64,000 nucleotides of DNA, from assembly GCA_020310875.1 (NCBI GenBank), contig CM035441.1, forward strand, positions 85,528,277-85,592,276. The letters are read 5' to 3'. The notes beneath the pieces were generated by a model, which saw nothing but the letters and a program-made list of their open reading frames with translations, was not told where the DNA came from and made no database searches. The position numbers were made by a program, and so were the translations under genes. The stretch comes from Ceratopteris richardii. Its lineage: Eukaryota; Streptophyta; Polypodiopsida; Polypodiales; Pteridaceae. Each line of letters opens with the position of its first letter. Positions within the stretch are counted from its first letter, which is position 1. Shown in pieces: positions 22,115 through 32,769 of the stretch.

Positions 22115-22483
22115 ATGCATCCTTTTCTAATCTTAGAAATAGGACAAGGAAAGAGTGCAAGGACTCTAAGAACCTTGATTGACTCAGGTGCTGCTACTAG
22201 TGCAATCAGATTTTCTTACTTTCGAGACTTACGATTGAACATCAATCCTATTGAATCTTATCTTGTAGGATTGGGAGGAGTGGAAACCCCTTGCATGGGC
22301 AAGATGGAGCTTGCCATCTTCATTCGAGAGGTCCAGATGACAGTTAAGGTGCTAGTGTGTCAAGATGAAGACCTCACAGAACCTCTTGTCTTGGGCCAAG
22401 ATTGGATCTATGACCGCAATGAACTAAAACCTAAGAAGTGGACTTCTTTAGGTCTGGGTGAACCAGCAACACATCACGATTGA
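22115..22483 (+). CDS. Retropepsin-like ORF downstream of integrase
   Basis: An uninterrupted 122-residue frame in a region where everything else is broken. It carries LRTLIDSGAATSAI near residues 17-30 (catalytic D-S/T-G with flanking hydrophobics) and LVLGQDWI near residues 91-98 (the second psi-loop-like motif, usually LGxDF/WL). A Gly-rich turn (YLVGLGGVETP) lies between. This fits an aspartic protease of the retropepsin fold. The element already had a protease between gag and RT (near 19160). The frame begins about 290 bases after the recognisable integrase. Alternatives: start of another nested gypsy pro-pol, or an extra 3' ORF of this element. Confidence 0.6.
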   Translation: MHPFLILEIGQGKSARTLRTLIDSGAATSAIRFSYFRDLRLNINPIESYLVGLGGVETPCMGKMELAIFIREVQMTVKVLVCQDEDLTEPLVLGQDWIYDRNELKPKKWTSLGLGEPATHHD

Positions 22484-24153
22484 ACTATTGAATCAAACAC
22501 TCAAGGAATTAGGAAAGGAACCAACTCCTAGTTCTTCCAGAGAACACATGAAGATAAACATGTTGTTCTTGTCCAAAGCTCTATGATGCACAAGGATGCT
22601 GATCTCAATAGGCGAGTCAAGGAAAAAGTGGAACTCCCTTTTTTTTCGAAGGTGATCAAGGTGAAGCACGTAAAGGAAATCGTAGAATAGAGAAAAAAAA
22701 TGGTCAATTCTTTTAGGCAGAGGGCATACCAAAATAAGGTGACACCTAAAGTGAATCAGATATGGAGGCATTAGAGTGAACAACCCACTATTCCCCTAGC
22801 AAGACCACAAGTACATATCAAACAAATGATGCAACCAAAGATAATCAAAGAAAAATGATTTAGGGCTCATCTCAACAAATTATTTCTATTTGGATACATG
22901 AAGCAATCAATGAGGGCTGACTATAGTGCAATGTAATCTGGGTGCCTAAGACTTTCTTACACACTCAATTAGTCACCCATAAGCTCATAGGCTTGAATCA
23001 ATGCTCTTAGACACCCCTTCACACACTTCATGATGGACATCTACTATCACCACATCAGCACATCAAATCAGGCCTAGGATTACTTGGAAATGGGTACCTA
23101 AAAAGTCTCAAATCTTGATAGAACTATCTCAAATACCTCCAAAGGTCACCAATAACAAACAATGTAAACCCATAAGCGAAGAATGGTGTGTCAAACCTTG
23201 TGCTAAACCCCCTGACCCACCCATGTAGACTCCTTCATCCTAGAATAGGTGCATTTTGGGTGCATTGCATATCTCGAGTATGCATCTAAAAATATCTACT
23301 AACATTCTACAACCACTCACTTTCACATGACAACACCTCTATGATTAACCACTAACTATCATGCAAATCACATTGGTATTTCAAGGGGAATATGGTCTCA
23401 CCTCTTCTCTAATGCAATAGTAACATGATTTTATTCTTCTAGTAGATACATACTTCAGTACCATTATTTTTAATGGCAGAGATACCAGGTACAAGTTTGC
23501 AAGCAGGCACTAGTTATCAGACTGTCAACATAGAGAGCTTGCCCATATTAGATGAGCTTAAGGAATGGCTAGAAGATATGATGACAATGCAAATTATCCC
23601 TTTATAGGATCCACCCATGTGCCACATGACAAGAGTTAGTAAGAAATCATGTTGGTTGAGTGAGAGGGTAGGACCTCTAGGAGAAGGGGGGGTACAGTGG
23701 GAAGCTTAGATTGAGTACAACAACACATGGGGAAAATACTATTTCTTTACTAGGGAATTTGAGAAGCTCCAAAGTCAGCAAACTTAACACATGTGTAGTA
23801 GAAAGTGGGCCTCACAAAATACTTTGTTGCCAAATTACCAAAGCCAAATTTCATGTGATGTTTCTATCTCATCAATTCCTTAGCTCCCCAATCGGACCCT
23901 TGAGCTTCAAGCACATTCGTGATTCCATAGTTAATGCATGGGCATGAGTTGAAACGCCTGACCAAAAATCTAGTTTGAGAGGCCCTAAATATGAGGGGTA
24001 TGCATGTCCCCATGGAAAAGAAAGGTTTAGTCCTTGATAGTATGAAGAATTGAAACCTAACAAAGCTCAAAGGCATGGTGGCCATGATGCCTAATATAGT
24101 TGTGCATGCAACATTTTTCATTCTTAGGGCAAGCTCGATTCACAATGCCATGC
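22484..24153 (+). pseudogene. Segment X1, left part: 3' ORF of a gypsy-like element
   Basis: Broken frames that match segment X2 (35978-40020) in the same order: TWKWVPK near 23090 (X2: LWKWVPK near 36053), an ESLPI...DPP region near 23540 (X2: QSLPIEEYSLLPPP), and the LxxEALNMxGxHVP block near 23975 (X2 near 36865). It continues past element B at 28727. Its position after gypsy pol suggests an extra 3' ORF like those of plant Tat or Athila elements; that family link is inference. Many stops. Confidence 0.5.
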
Positions 24154-24158
24154 AAAAA

Positions 24159-25176
24159 TGTTGGTGCAGGGCAATCAACAATTGAAGTTTTGGTGAAGAA
24201 TTGAAGTCAAGGACTGAAGAAAAGATTAAGTATGAAGCATGAAGGAAGTGCATATTTAGAAGATGAAGATGTGTACACGTATGTACATTATTTTGAAGTT
24301 AGCTCACTTATGCCTTTGATTAGTTACGAGCTTGTAAATATTTGCCTATATATATACAAAGAAAATGTCAGGGAAAATATGAGAGATTATGTGTAAACAA
24401 GTTTGGATGAGAATTAGATGTCATTAGACACACTAGAAGTGTGCAGAATCTCTCTCATCACTCAGATGTAAATTTTCTCAGAAATGGAAAATGTTGCACC
24501 CGATCTTTCTGAGTATTCTCCTTTTGTGTTGAATCTTTTGTTAAATGCTTCTGTACAAGTCTAATTCTATAGTTGATTGACCTCTGTACAAATTTTCAGT
24601 TTCTAATTGTGATCAGGCTGAGAGAATTGAGTATAGGAACATTTACATGTGTAATTGGAAACAAGAGAAGTTACAGGAGGCGCAAAATTTGATGCTAATG
24701 TTTTGGTCAGTTCTCCTTCCACAGTGTAAAGTTTTGAGCAAGCAAGCACTCATTCTTTAAGTTGGAAGGTACGCTACCTGTGGCTAAAAGAATTTGCATA
24801 AACGGGTTCTAGGTGTTAGAAGTTATAGGTGTCTGAATCAACTTCTCAGAAGAACAGTTTTAGACATAGGTGACTTGTTAAGTTCATTTCTCAAGATCTA
24901 CTGAATCTTTTGAAGTGATTTAACTTGGAGGAGGTGTGCAAACTATAGGCAACACCTTTTGCAAAGTTTTATCAATAACTTTACACATTTGATAAGTCAA
25001 TGAGAGAGATATGTGCAACAGACTTTCTGTAGAATCATCTTCTTCACAGTTTATCCAAAATCTTTATAATTGATCATTAATCCTCCAAATTGGGAAAGGT
25101 CTTGAGTTACTCTTGATATAGAGGTGCTCTAATTTCAAGAGTAGCTTGTTCTTTTGGAGTTTAACACTCTCCATCA
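24159..25176 (+). repeat. 5' LTR of element B
   Basis: 1018 bp, TG...CA ends, with a TATA box (CTATATATATAC) near 24350. It lacks a GATTGAGAGAACCAAG-type block that the 3' LTR has after GGTTCTA. The target duplication AAAAA is adjacent. Confidence 0.92.
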
Positions 25177-25177
25177 G

Positions 25178-25189
25178 TGGTATCAGAGC
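25178..25189 (+). other. Primer binding site of element B
   Basis: TGGTATCAGAGC, exact complement of the initiator tRNA-Met 3' end, one base after the LTR. Confidence 0.9.
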
Positions 25190-25398
25190 AGGAAACATCA
25201 AAATTGAAGAAAGGAGCATCCCGACTTCTGCAGTCATAAAGAATTCAACATCTGAAGATTCAAAAGGTGAAAGCTTGAGAGCAAGGCTTGAGAAGGAGGC
25301 CATACGACATCAAGGAAGACAAAAGGAGTATCATTCGAAGTAAAGGTACATCTATTACTCATAAAGTTTGAAGAATTCAATACACAGGTGAAGAAAGG

Positions 25399-26529
25399 AT
25401 GAGAGATTCTCTTCAGTTAGAGAAGTTGGATAGAGAGAACTATCCAGCATGATCAATGAGGATGGAAGCTCATCTTATGAGCAAAGACTTGATAAGTTAT
25501 ATCACATGTGAAGAAGAAAAGCCTCAGTTCAGAGATCCTAGTGTTCCAACTAGGGAAGAATTATCAGATTTGAAGACTTGGATGAAGAAAGATGCTCAAG
25601 CGAGGAGCATTATTTACATGGCAGTTAATGACTACTTGCTACCTCACATTAGAGGTCTTGAAAGTGCAAGTGATATATGGAATGCTTTGAAGGAGCATTT
25701 CCAAAACACCACAAAGTCTAGGAAGGCATCCTTGTGGGAAGAATTTACCACATTCAAGAAGAAGGCCTCTCAATCCATCTCAGATTATGTAACAACAATG
25801 AAGGACATTGTAGATGCATTAGGAGCAGTTGATGAAGATATTGAGGAGGATAAATTGGTAAGGCAAATCCTCACAGGTTTGAGAGGCGATGACAAATGGA
25901 AGCCATTCATTTTGTCTACTGAATTATCACTTGATCATTTCACTCCTGATTTAAATCAGTTGCTAGGACATATGCTAAATTTTGAGCGGGATGTCAAAGG
26001 AGAAAGTGATAAAAGTACAGTTCATGCAATGTATTCAAAGGATAAGAAGAAGAATAGCAAAGGGAAGCAACAAGCAAATGAAGATGAAGGTACAACTAGA
26101 CAAGCCAACTTCCTAAGAGGAAGAGGAGGTGGCAAAGGTAGAGGAAGAGGCAGGAGTAATAAAGATGGAGTCAAAGCTTGTTGGATTTGTGGTAAGACAA
26201 ATGATGCATTGATGGAGAATGAGACTTGGGATTTGGTTCCTAAACCAAATAGTCAGAAGATCATTGGATGTAAATGGGTCTACAAGACAAAGAGGTTTGC
26301 AGATGGAAGTGTGTCTAGGTATAAAGCTAGACTTGTTGTGAAGGGTTTTGCTCAGACATATGGTATAGATTATGATGAGACCTATAGTCCTGTGGCAAAG
26401 ATGGAAACCATCAGGACACTCATAGCTATTGCTGCATGTAAAGGTTGGAAGTTATGTCAACTAGATGTGAAGAATGCTTTCTTAAATGGTTATATTTCAG
26501 ATGATGTTTTCATGGAGCAACCACAATGA
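25399..26529 (+). pseudogene. copia gag fused to reverse transcriptase, element B
   Basis: The start is likely at 25399 (MRDSLQLEKLDRENYP), but a TGA at 25450-25452 replaces an expected Trp codon. From 25456 the frame is open. The UBN2-type Gag domain comes first (IYMAVNDYLLPHIRGLESAS, DKLVRQILTGLRGD), then an RG-rich tail (RGRGGGKGRGRGRS) and the first half of a zinc knuckle (CWICGKTND). The frame then passes directly to RT (ALMENETWDLVPKPNSQKII). Relative to element C about 1.87 kb (protease, pre-integrase, integrase) is missing. The second stop, TGA at 26527-26529, stands where C has Gly. The product would be a Gag-RT chimera at best. Confidence 0.88.
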
Positions 26530-27682
26530 TTCAGAGATGGAAGGTATCCAGATCATGTGTGCAAGCTCAAGAGAGCTTTGTATGGTTTGAAGCAGGCTCC
26601 AAGGGCATGGAATTATAGACTTGTGAAGTTCTTGAAAGAACTTGGTTTCCAAGTATCTAAAGCAGATAGTAGTTTGCTTGTTAAAGCAAGTGATGATGGG
26701 TTCATTTACATGTGCATATATGTTGATGATATAATTCTTACAGGTACAGATGAGAGAGGCATTCAAAGCCTAAAGAAGCAAATGGAGAAAGAGTTCAAGA
26801 TCAATGACTTGGGAGACTTGTCATATTTCTTGGGCATGGAGATCTCATACACTCAACATGGAATGTATGTAACTCAAGAAAGGTATTTGAGAAACTTGCT
26901 GATCAAGTTTAAAATGGACGATTGCAGGGTAGCACCTACTCCAATGGAGGTGAACCACAAATTGAGCAGATATGGAGGAGAAGAGTTCAAGGATATGAAG
27001 TTATATCAAAGTTTGGTTGGTAGTCTGATTTATGCTACATTAACTAGGCCTGACTTATCATATGCAGTTGGAGTATTGTCTCAATTCATGCATTGTCCTA
27101 GGAAAGAACATTGGGTTGCAGGACAAAGAGTGTTGAGGTACATTAGGGGTACCCTCAAGGAAGGTTTGTATTATGGTTTTACATCAGATACAAACATCAA
27201 GATATATAGTGATACATATTGGGCAGGTAATCCTGATGATAGGAGATCAACATATGGATACTTGTGTTATGTGGGAGATACGTTAATTTCTTGGTGTTCA
27301 AAGAAGCAACACACAGTTGCTTTGTCATCTACAGAAGCAGAGTACAAAGGTATGGTTGAAGCTTCAAAGGAAGTGATATGGCTTAAGTTTCTTATGAGGA
27401 GTTTTGATATTACTCAGAGTATACCCATTATTCATGGAGATAACATGAGTTCATTGTATTTAGTTGCTAATCCTATTTTTCATGCCAAGACTAAACATAT
27501 TGAGATTCAGTATCACTTTCTTAAGAGAGAAGGTGATGGATAAAGATATTGAAGTCATACATACTTCAACAAAAGATCAGATAGTTGATATGCTAACCAA
27601 AAGCTTGGATGGACCAAAGCTACAGAGATTCAAAGACATGGCAGGCATAAAGAAGATAGAGAAAACCTCAATTGATGATTGA
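26530..27682 (+). pseudogene. pol: copia reverse transcriptase and RNase H, element B
   Basis: Same frame as the preceding piece after its stop. RT motifs: ALYGLKQAPRAWNYRLVKFL and the active site YVDDIILTG near 26720. RNase H: YSDTYWAGNPDDRRSTYGYL, with a Tyr where C and A have Asp before WAG, and SSTEAEYKGMVEASKEVIWL. A one-base insertion near 27522 (CTTAAG versus CTAAG in C) shifts the last part (HTSTKDQIVDMLTKSLDGPK) out of frame. Confidence 0.88.
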
Positions 27683-27690
27683 GCGGGAGT

Positions 27691-28721
27691 TGTTGGTGCA
27701 GGGCAATCAACCATTGAAGTTTTGGTGAAGAACTGAAGTCAAGGACTGAAGAAAAGATCAAGTTATGAAGCATGAAGGAAGTGCATATTCAGAAGATGAC
27801 GATGTGTACACATGTACATTATTTTGAAGTTAGCTCACTTATGCCTTTGATTAGTTATGAGCTTGTAAATATTTGCCTATATATATACAAAGAAAATGTC
27901 GGGGCAAATATGAGAGATTATGTGTAAACAAGTTTGGATGAGAATTAGATGTCATTAGACACACTAGAAGTGTGTAGAATCTCTCTCATCACTCAGATGT
28001 AAATTTTCTCAAAAATGGAAAATGTTGCACCCGATCTTTCTAAGCATTCTCCTTCTATGTTGATTTTTTTGTGAAATGCTTTTGTACAACTCTAAGTCTA
28101 TAGTTGATTGACCTCTGTACAAATTTTCAGCTTCTAATTGTGATCAAGCTGAGAGAATTGAGTATAGGAACATTTACATGTGTAATTGGAAACAAGAGAA
28201 GTTGCAGGAGGTGCAAAATTCGATGCTAATGTTTTGGTCAATTCTCCTTCCACAATGTAAAGTTTTGAGCAGGCAAGCACTCATTCTTTAAGTTGGAGGG
28301 TAAGCTACCTGTGGCTAAAAGCATTTGCATAAATGGGTTCTAGATTGAGAGAACCAAGTGTTAGAAGTTATAGGTGTCTGAATCGACTTCTCAAAAGAAC
28401 AGTTTTAGACATAGGTGACTTGTTAAGTTCATTTCTCAAGATCTACTGAATCTTTTGAAGTGATTTAACTTCAAGGAGGTGCACAAACTATAGGCGACAC
28501 CTTGTGCAAAGTTTTATAAAAAACTTTACACATTTGATAAGTCAATGAGAGAGATATGTGCAACAGACTTTCTGTAGAATCATCTTCTTCACAGTTTATC
28601 CAAAATCTTTATAATTGATCATTAATCCTCCAAATTGGGAAAGGTCTTGAGTTACTCTTGATATAGAGGTGCTCTAATTTCAAGAGTAGCTTGTTCTTTT
28701 GGAGATCAACACTCTCCATCA
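27691..28721 (+). repeat. 3' LTR of element B
   Basis: 1031 bp, preceded by a mutated polypurine tract (GAGCGGGAGT; element C has GAGGGGGAGC). Followed by the AAAAA target duplication. Confidence 0.92.
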
Positions 28722-28726
28722 AAAAA

Positions 28727-31030
28727 GGTTTGGTTTAGCATGTATTTAGTTGATACACAAAACTTGAATCAATCTTCCACATTTGTTTATTGACCAAATT
28801 CATCAGGCACGGAAGAGGTGGCCACGAAAGCCTATGTTACATGGCTATTGTGCTCTCATGAGAATTGTGTATCAATGCCTTGAGTATGACATTCCTATTT
28901 AGAGGGCTATTTCATGGATCAAAGTAAAACAATTTAAGAGTAGGAAATCTTTGGCTCCACCATCCAAGAGAATGAAGGGATTCATACCTTGTGCACAACC
29001 CAAAGGCACCACCTTGACACTAGATATATCTCCTGCACCACAAAGGGTATTCAGGTCATTCACACTCAAAATACCAAGGCAAAGTACATATGGATCCAAT
29101 TTAATCATTCCCCTAGTGCCATCTGATCTAGAGTTCCCTGGAGGAGTTCTCTTGGAAGAGCTTAGTAATGTAGATTTTGAACGAATACTTCAGGAAGTAA
29201 ATCTTGAGTCAAGAGAAGAACAAGAAGGCAAGCAACAACAACAACAACAAGAAGAAGGGCAACAAGAGCCAGCTAGAGTAGAAGAACAAGATGAGGAAGA
29301 TGAAGATGACAAGGAAGAAAGGCATGATGAACAGCAAGGAGAAGCTACAAGAGCCCCCATTTACACTGCATAGTTACAAAGACTCTACGACACAATTGTG
29401 AGTGTGCAAGAAAGATACAGTCTCTCCTTCAGTATAGGCAAAGCATAAATTGAATAGATCTTAAGAGAGGAGGGAGTGGATCCACATTTCATCGAAACAC
29501 TCCAATTTTGACTGAATCACTGGGAGTCACCAAAGTAGTTTACACCAGGCTACAAAAGCCGACACCTCGCAATGATCAAAGGCATGTCTACACATGAGAA
29601 TGCATTGGCAAGAACATTCAAATCCCTATATTCGAACATGATATGACTATAGGTCATGAGGCCACTTCAACATCAACCATTGATCTCACAGCTGAAATGT
29701 TTGTTCAAACCTTGCCAATCTCCCCTCATCAACCTCCCTCCTCTACCACCACCACCACGGATGTACAAACCACCATTGCAACCACCACCACCACCACCAC
29801 TCAACCCACTAAACCTATTTTCCATACTCCTCCCAATATGCCACCCCATATCAAACCCATCACATCCACATCATCTTTTAGCTTCCGCAAACCAATCTCC
29901 CAAGCCAACCTAGTTTCTTCCGTCACTAACCCTCTCTACACCACCATGGCTGAACTCTTGGAACCAACCATTGGTCACCCAATCATACCTAGTATTGCAG
30001 GCCATCCTAGACCTACAGAGGGCAGTATTGATTTTCCTATAACCCCTTGACCCAACTCCCTTTCACTAGGGATCCCTACTTTCCATTGTCTTCTTCCATT
30101 TTCCGATATGTAGCCATCCCCACCACTATCCCAAACCACTATATTTCATTTATGGAAGGCTTCACTCATTACCCCAAAAAATTTCCTTTCTACTCATGCA
30201 TATTAGCAACCACATCACTTTACAAGGACACCACATGCATTGCACCTACCATCCCTATTTTCAAGGTAGAACCCACATGCATGACATTATGTGATCCTAT
30301 GGACATCTCACCACCCATGGTACCACCCCCTCCCCCCACACTTCTACAATCACCCATTCCCCCTCCACCAACCTCACCGGCACCCACCATAGTCTCACAC
30401 ACATCATTCACACTTCCCATCCCCTCATCCCTTCCCCTTGCATTCACACCTGTTAATAATGCATCAACATCTATGCATAATACATTTAATATGATGATTC
30501 AATGTGCATCACAACTCCAGCAAGATTATCAACAACTCAAAGAACAAAATGCACTTTTCTTGAGTGATTCTCAATGACTATAGACTAGAGTGACAAAACT
30601 AGAAGAAGATAAGTACAGACTACAAGTGGAGTACCTTACCCTCCAATAAGCGCATGATGAACTCAATATTAAGGTGCAAGAAGTGGATATCGAAGCAGTC
30701 CAAAACTTGGAGGAGATGCTACATGAAAAGACTGCATTGAATGCTAAATTATAGAGGAATCTAGGTCTTCTAAAAAGGCATATGTCTACAACCATGGAGG
30801 AAAATAAGAGGCTTCAGCAACAAAATCAACATAATCTTGAAGCGACGATGGAGGGGACCCCAAGAACAACTATGAGTTCCACTCAGTTCGAAGTGATTCC
30901 TTCCAATAACATCCGAATCTTATTAGAAGAACATGCCAATTTTTTGGAGTCATACCAAAGATTGGAAGAAGAATGTGCGGATCTCAAGAACCAGCTAGCC
31001 AAGTTATGCTTTGCCAATTCAGCATGAAAG
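28727..31030 (+). pseudogene. Segment X1, right part: Pro-rich and coiled-coil 3' ORF
   Basis: Continues X1 after element B. Pieces in order: LPHLFIDQI...GYCALMRIVYQCL (near 28770-28890), then 28951-29373 with a KRMKG start and an acidic Gln/Glu tail (EGKQQQQQQEEGQQEPARVE). A Thr/Pro-rich stretch lies at 29643-30050. A Pro-rich stretch with MDISPPMVPPPPPTLLQSPI lies near 30299, and helical Gln/Glu-rich pieces at 30480-31027. Homologous to X2, notably MDISPSTMVPPPPTISPSPI near 39005. The layout of a globular start, acidic and Pro-rich middle and coiled-coil end resembles plant gypsy env-like or extra ORFs. Several stops and shifts; function unknown. Confidence 0.5.
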
Positions 31031-31615
31031 TTAGCACCAAATGGAATGGCTACTAGTTCAAAGTGGAGGCCTTCTAACTTTGAATAAAAATATGCATTCA
31101 ATTAGTATGAAGGTTATCCATTGATAACTTGCCAATTCTCAACAATCTCACTTACACACAAGTTATAGTGAGCCATTCTTTAAAAGGTGCTATAAATGGC
31201 AGTGCTCTAGAGAAGACAAGGTTTGAGTCCATCTTTATCACTTATGTAAGTGTTCAACCTTCTCCAAAGATCCCTAGACACTTGCTTTACACTACCAAAG
31301 TCCATGAATAGCTTTCCATTTCCTAAAACATATCCAATTTTTCAAAATGTTGGAATTGTGTTATTTTTTCAGTCATGCAAAAAGTTGAGTTTTCAAAAAT
31401 CCCCATTTTCTTCTTCATTTAATAACATCTGAAGTTGTAAAATGTCAAAGATTATATTTTTCTCTAAAAGTACATGATGTGGGCTACCAAATCCAAGTGA
31501 GTATGCCACCAAAGCCTCAAGGGTGTCATCAAGAAAAATCAATCAATTTGGTGTAAAAGCAGGACACTTAAGTGTCCCAGGACACTCAAGTGTCCTAGTA
31601 CAGAACTAGCGTTAG
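31031..31615. other. Unassigned sequence between X1 and element C
   Basis: No recognisable gene. It contains two adjacent palindromes, 31562-31577 and 31580-31595, just before the truncated start of element C. Confidence 0.5.
31562..31595. repeat. Two adjacent 16-bp palindromes
   Basis: GGACACTTAAGTGTCC (31562-31577) is a perfect palindrome. GGACACTCAAGTGTCC (31580-31595) is the same with one mismatch at the centre. They are separated by two bases. Confidence 0.95.
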
Positions 31616-31621
31616 GTAATG

Positions 31622-32769
31622 ATTGTTGGCATAATACTCCGAATAATGGTGGATATAATCAGAATTTTAATTCAAGAGGAAGAGGTGGCAGAAATCAAAG
31701 AGGTAATTTGAGAGGTAGAGGTAGTAGAGGTTACTTTGGAAGAAATGTAGGTAGAGGATTCCAAAGTCAACAATACAACAATACCTACTACAACTATGCT
31801 TCAGATCAGAAGGAGGATTCAACATTGATAATGAATGCAACTTGTGAAAGGCAAAGTGAAGACCAAAGAGTCTTTTACATTGACTCAGGGTGTGGCAATC
31901 ACCTGAGTGGCAACATAGCTTTTATGACTGATTTGGAGAATAAGATAACTAATCATGTTGTTCAAACAGGTGACAATACAAAGCATAATGTGAAGTCAAT
32001 TGAATCAGTGAAGGCTAAGGATGGAAGTACTCTCTTGAGTAAGGTTTTGTATGTTCCTACAATTCCTAAGAATCTGATAAGTGTAGGCCAAATTGTTGAA
32101 AAAGGTTATGAAGTTAGGTTCACTAATGAAGGAGTGTTTGTGGAAGACCCTAGCAATGGGTATAAACAAATTGTTTCTGGGAAGAAAGAAGGAAGATTGT
32201 TCACATTGAAGATCCAAGATAATGTTGGTCATGCTTTGTTCACTTATGGAGGACATAAGATCTCTGAGTTAGATCTTTGGCATAAGAGGCTTGGACATTT
32301 CAATGAAAGAGGTATCAAAGATATGGTTAATAATGGTTTAGTGCTTGGATTGCCTAATGTTGTAGGTCAACATATGACATACAGATGTGAGGCATGTCAA
32401 TTAGGTAAGGCTCATAAGCAATCTTATTCCAAGCATGGTTTTATGTATTTAGAGAAGCTTGAGTTGGTACACACAGATGTGTGGGAACCATCAAAGGATT
32501 TCAGTATCAATGGTTCAAGGGATTATGTGATTTATGTTGATGATGCTACCAGATGGATCACTATCTATGTGATCAAAGATAAGTCAGAGGTATTCAATAC
32601 ATTCAAACATTATCATGTGTATGCAGAGAGAGTTAAAGGTCATAAGTTGAAGAGACTAAGGTCAGATGGAGGGGGAGAGTATTTCTCTAATGAGTTCAGT
32701 GATTACTTATGGAAAGCAGGTATAAAAGGGAAATTATTTGCAGGTAATCTCCTCAACAAAATGGTGTAA
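31622..32769 (+). pseudogene. pol: copia gag tail, protease and integrase N-terminal part, element C
   Basis: Begins with the RG-rich Gag tail (NSRGRGGRNQRGNLRGRGSR). The protease active site is FYIDSGCGNHLSGN near 31879. The pre-integrase zinc region has WHKRLGHFNERG and CEACQLGKAHKQ. Integrase core: HTDVWEPS with the first Asp near 32473 and RSDGGGEY with the second near 32665. A one-base deletion near 32747 shifts the frame just before the third catalytic residue. Confidence 0.88.

Larger units (their letters stand above)
16940..22483 (+). mobile_element. Ty3/gypsy element D, decayed, 5'-truncated
   Basis: The order is gag (from mid-capsid), zinc knuckles, protease, RT, RNase H, HHCC module, second HHCC module with integrase core, then a separate protease-like ORF. 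Gag and protease match element E at 60713-63600. The left end begins abruptly inside the capsid region, with no LTR or priming site, and the reading frames are full of stops. The PR-RT junction near 19325 is also deleted relative to E. Its 3' continuation is probably the X1 segment, interrupted by copia element B. Confidence 0.85.
24159..28721 (+). mobile_element. Ty1/copia element B, internally deleted, inserted in X1
   Basis: Both LTRs are present (1018 and 1031 bp, starting TGTTGGTGCAGGGCAATCAA and ending TCTCCATCA), with a tRNA-Met priming site and flanking AAAAA on both sides (24154-24158 and 28722-28726). The interior is only 2.5 kb: gag is fused in frame to RT, with protease and integrase missing. 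The LTRs differ by a few percent plus small indels, so the insertion is not recent. Removing it rejoins segment X1, as the comparison with X2 shows. Confidence 0.92.

Noticed and set aside
22493..22783. Minus-strand 96-codon gene
   Set aside because: No motifs; antisense to the broken plus-strand continuation of element D.
30220..30447. Gly/Met-rich minus-strand protein, and a similar one at 38912-39127
   Set aside because: Both are antisense shadows of the Pro-rich plus-strand stretches of X1 and X2.
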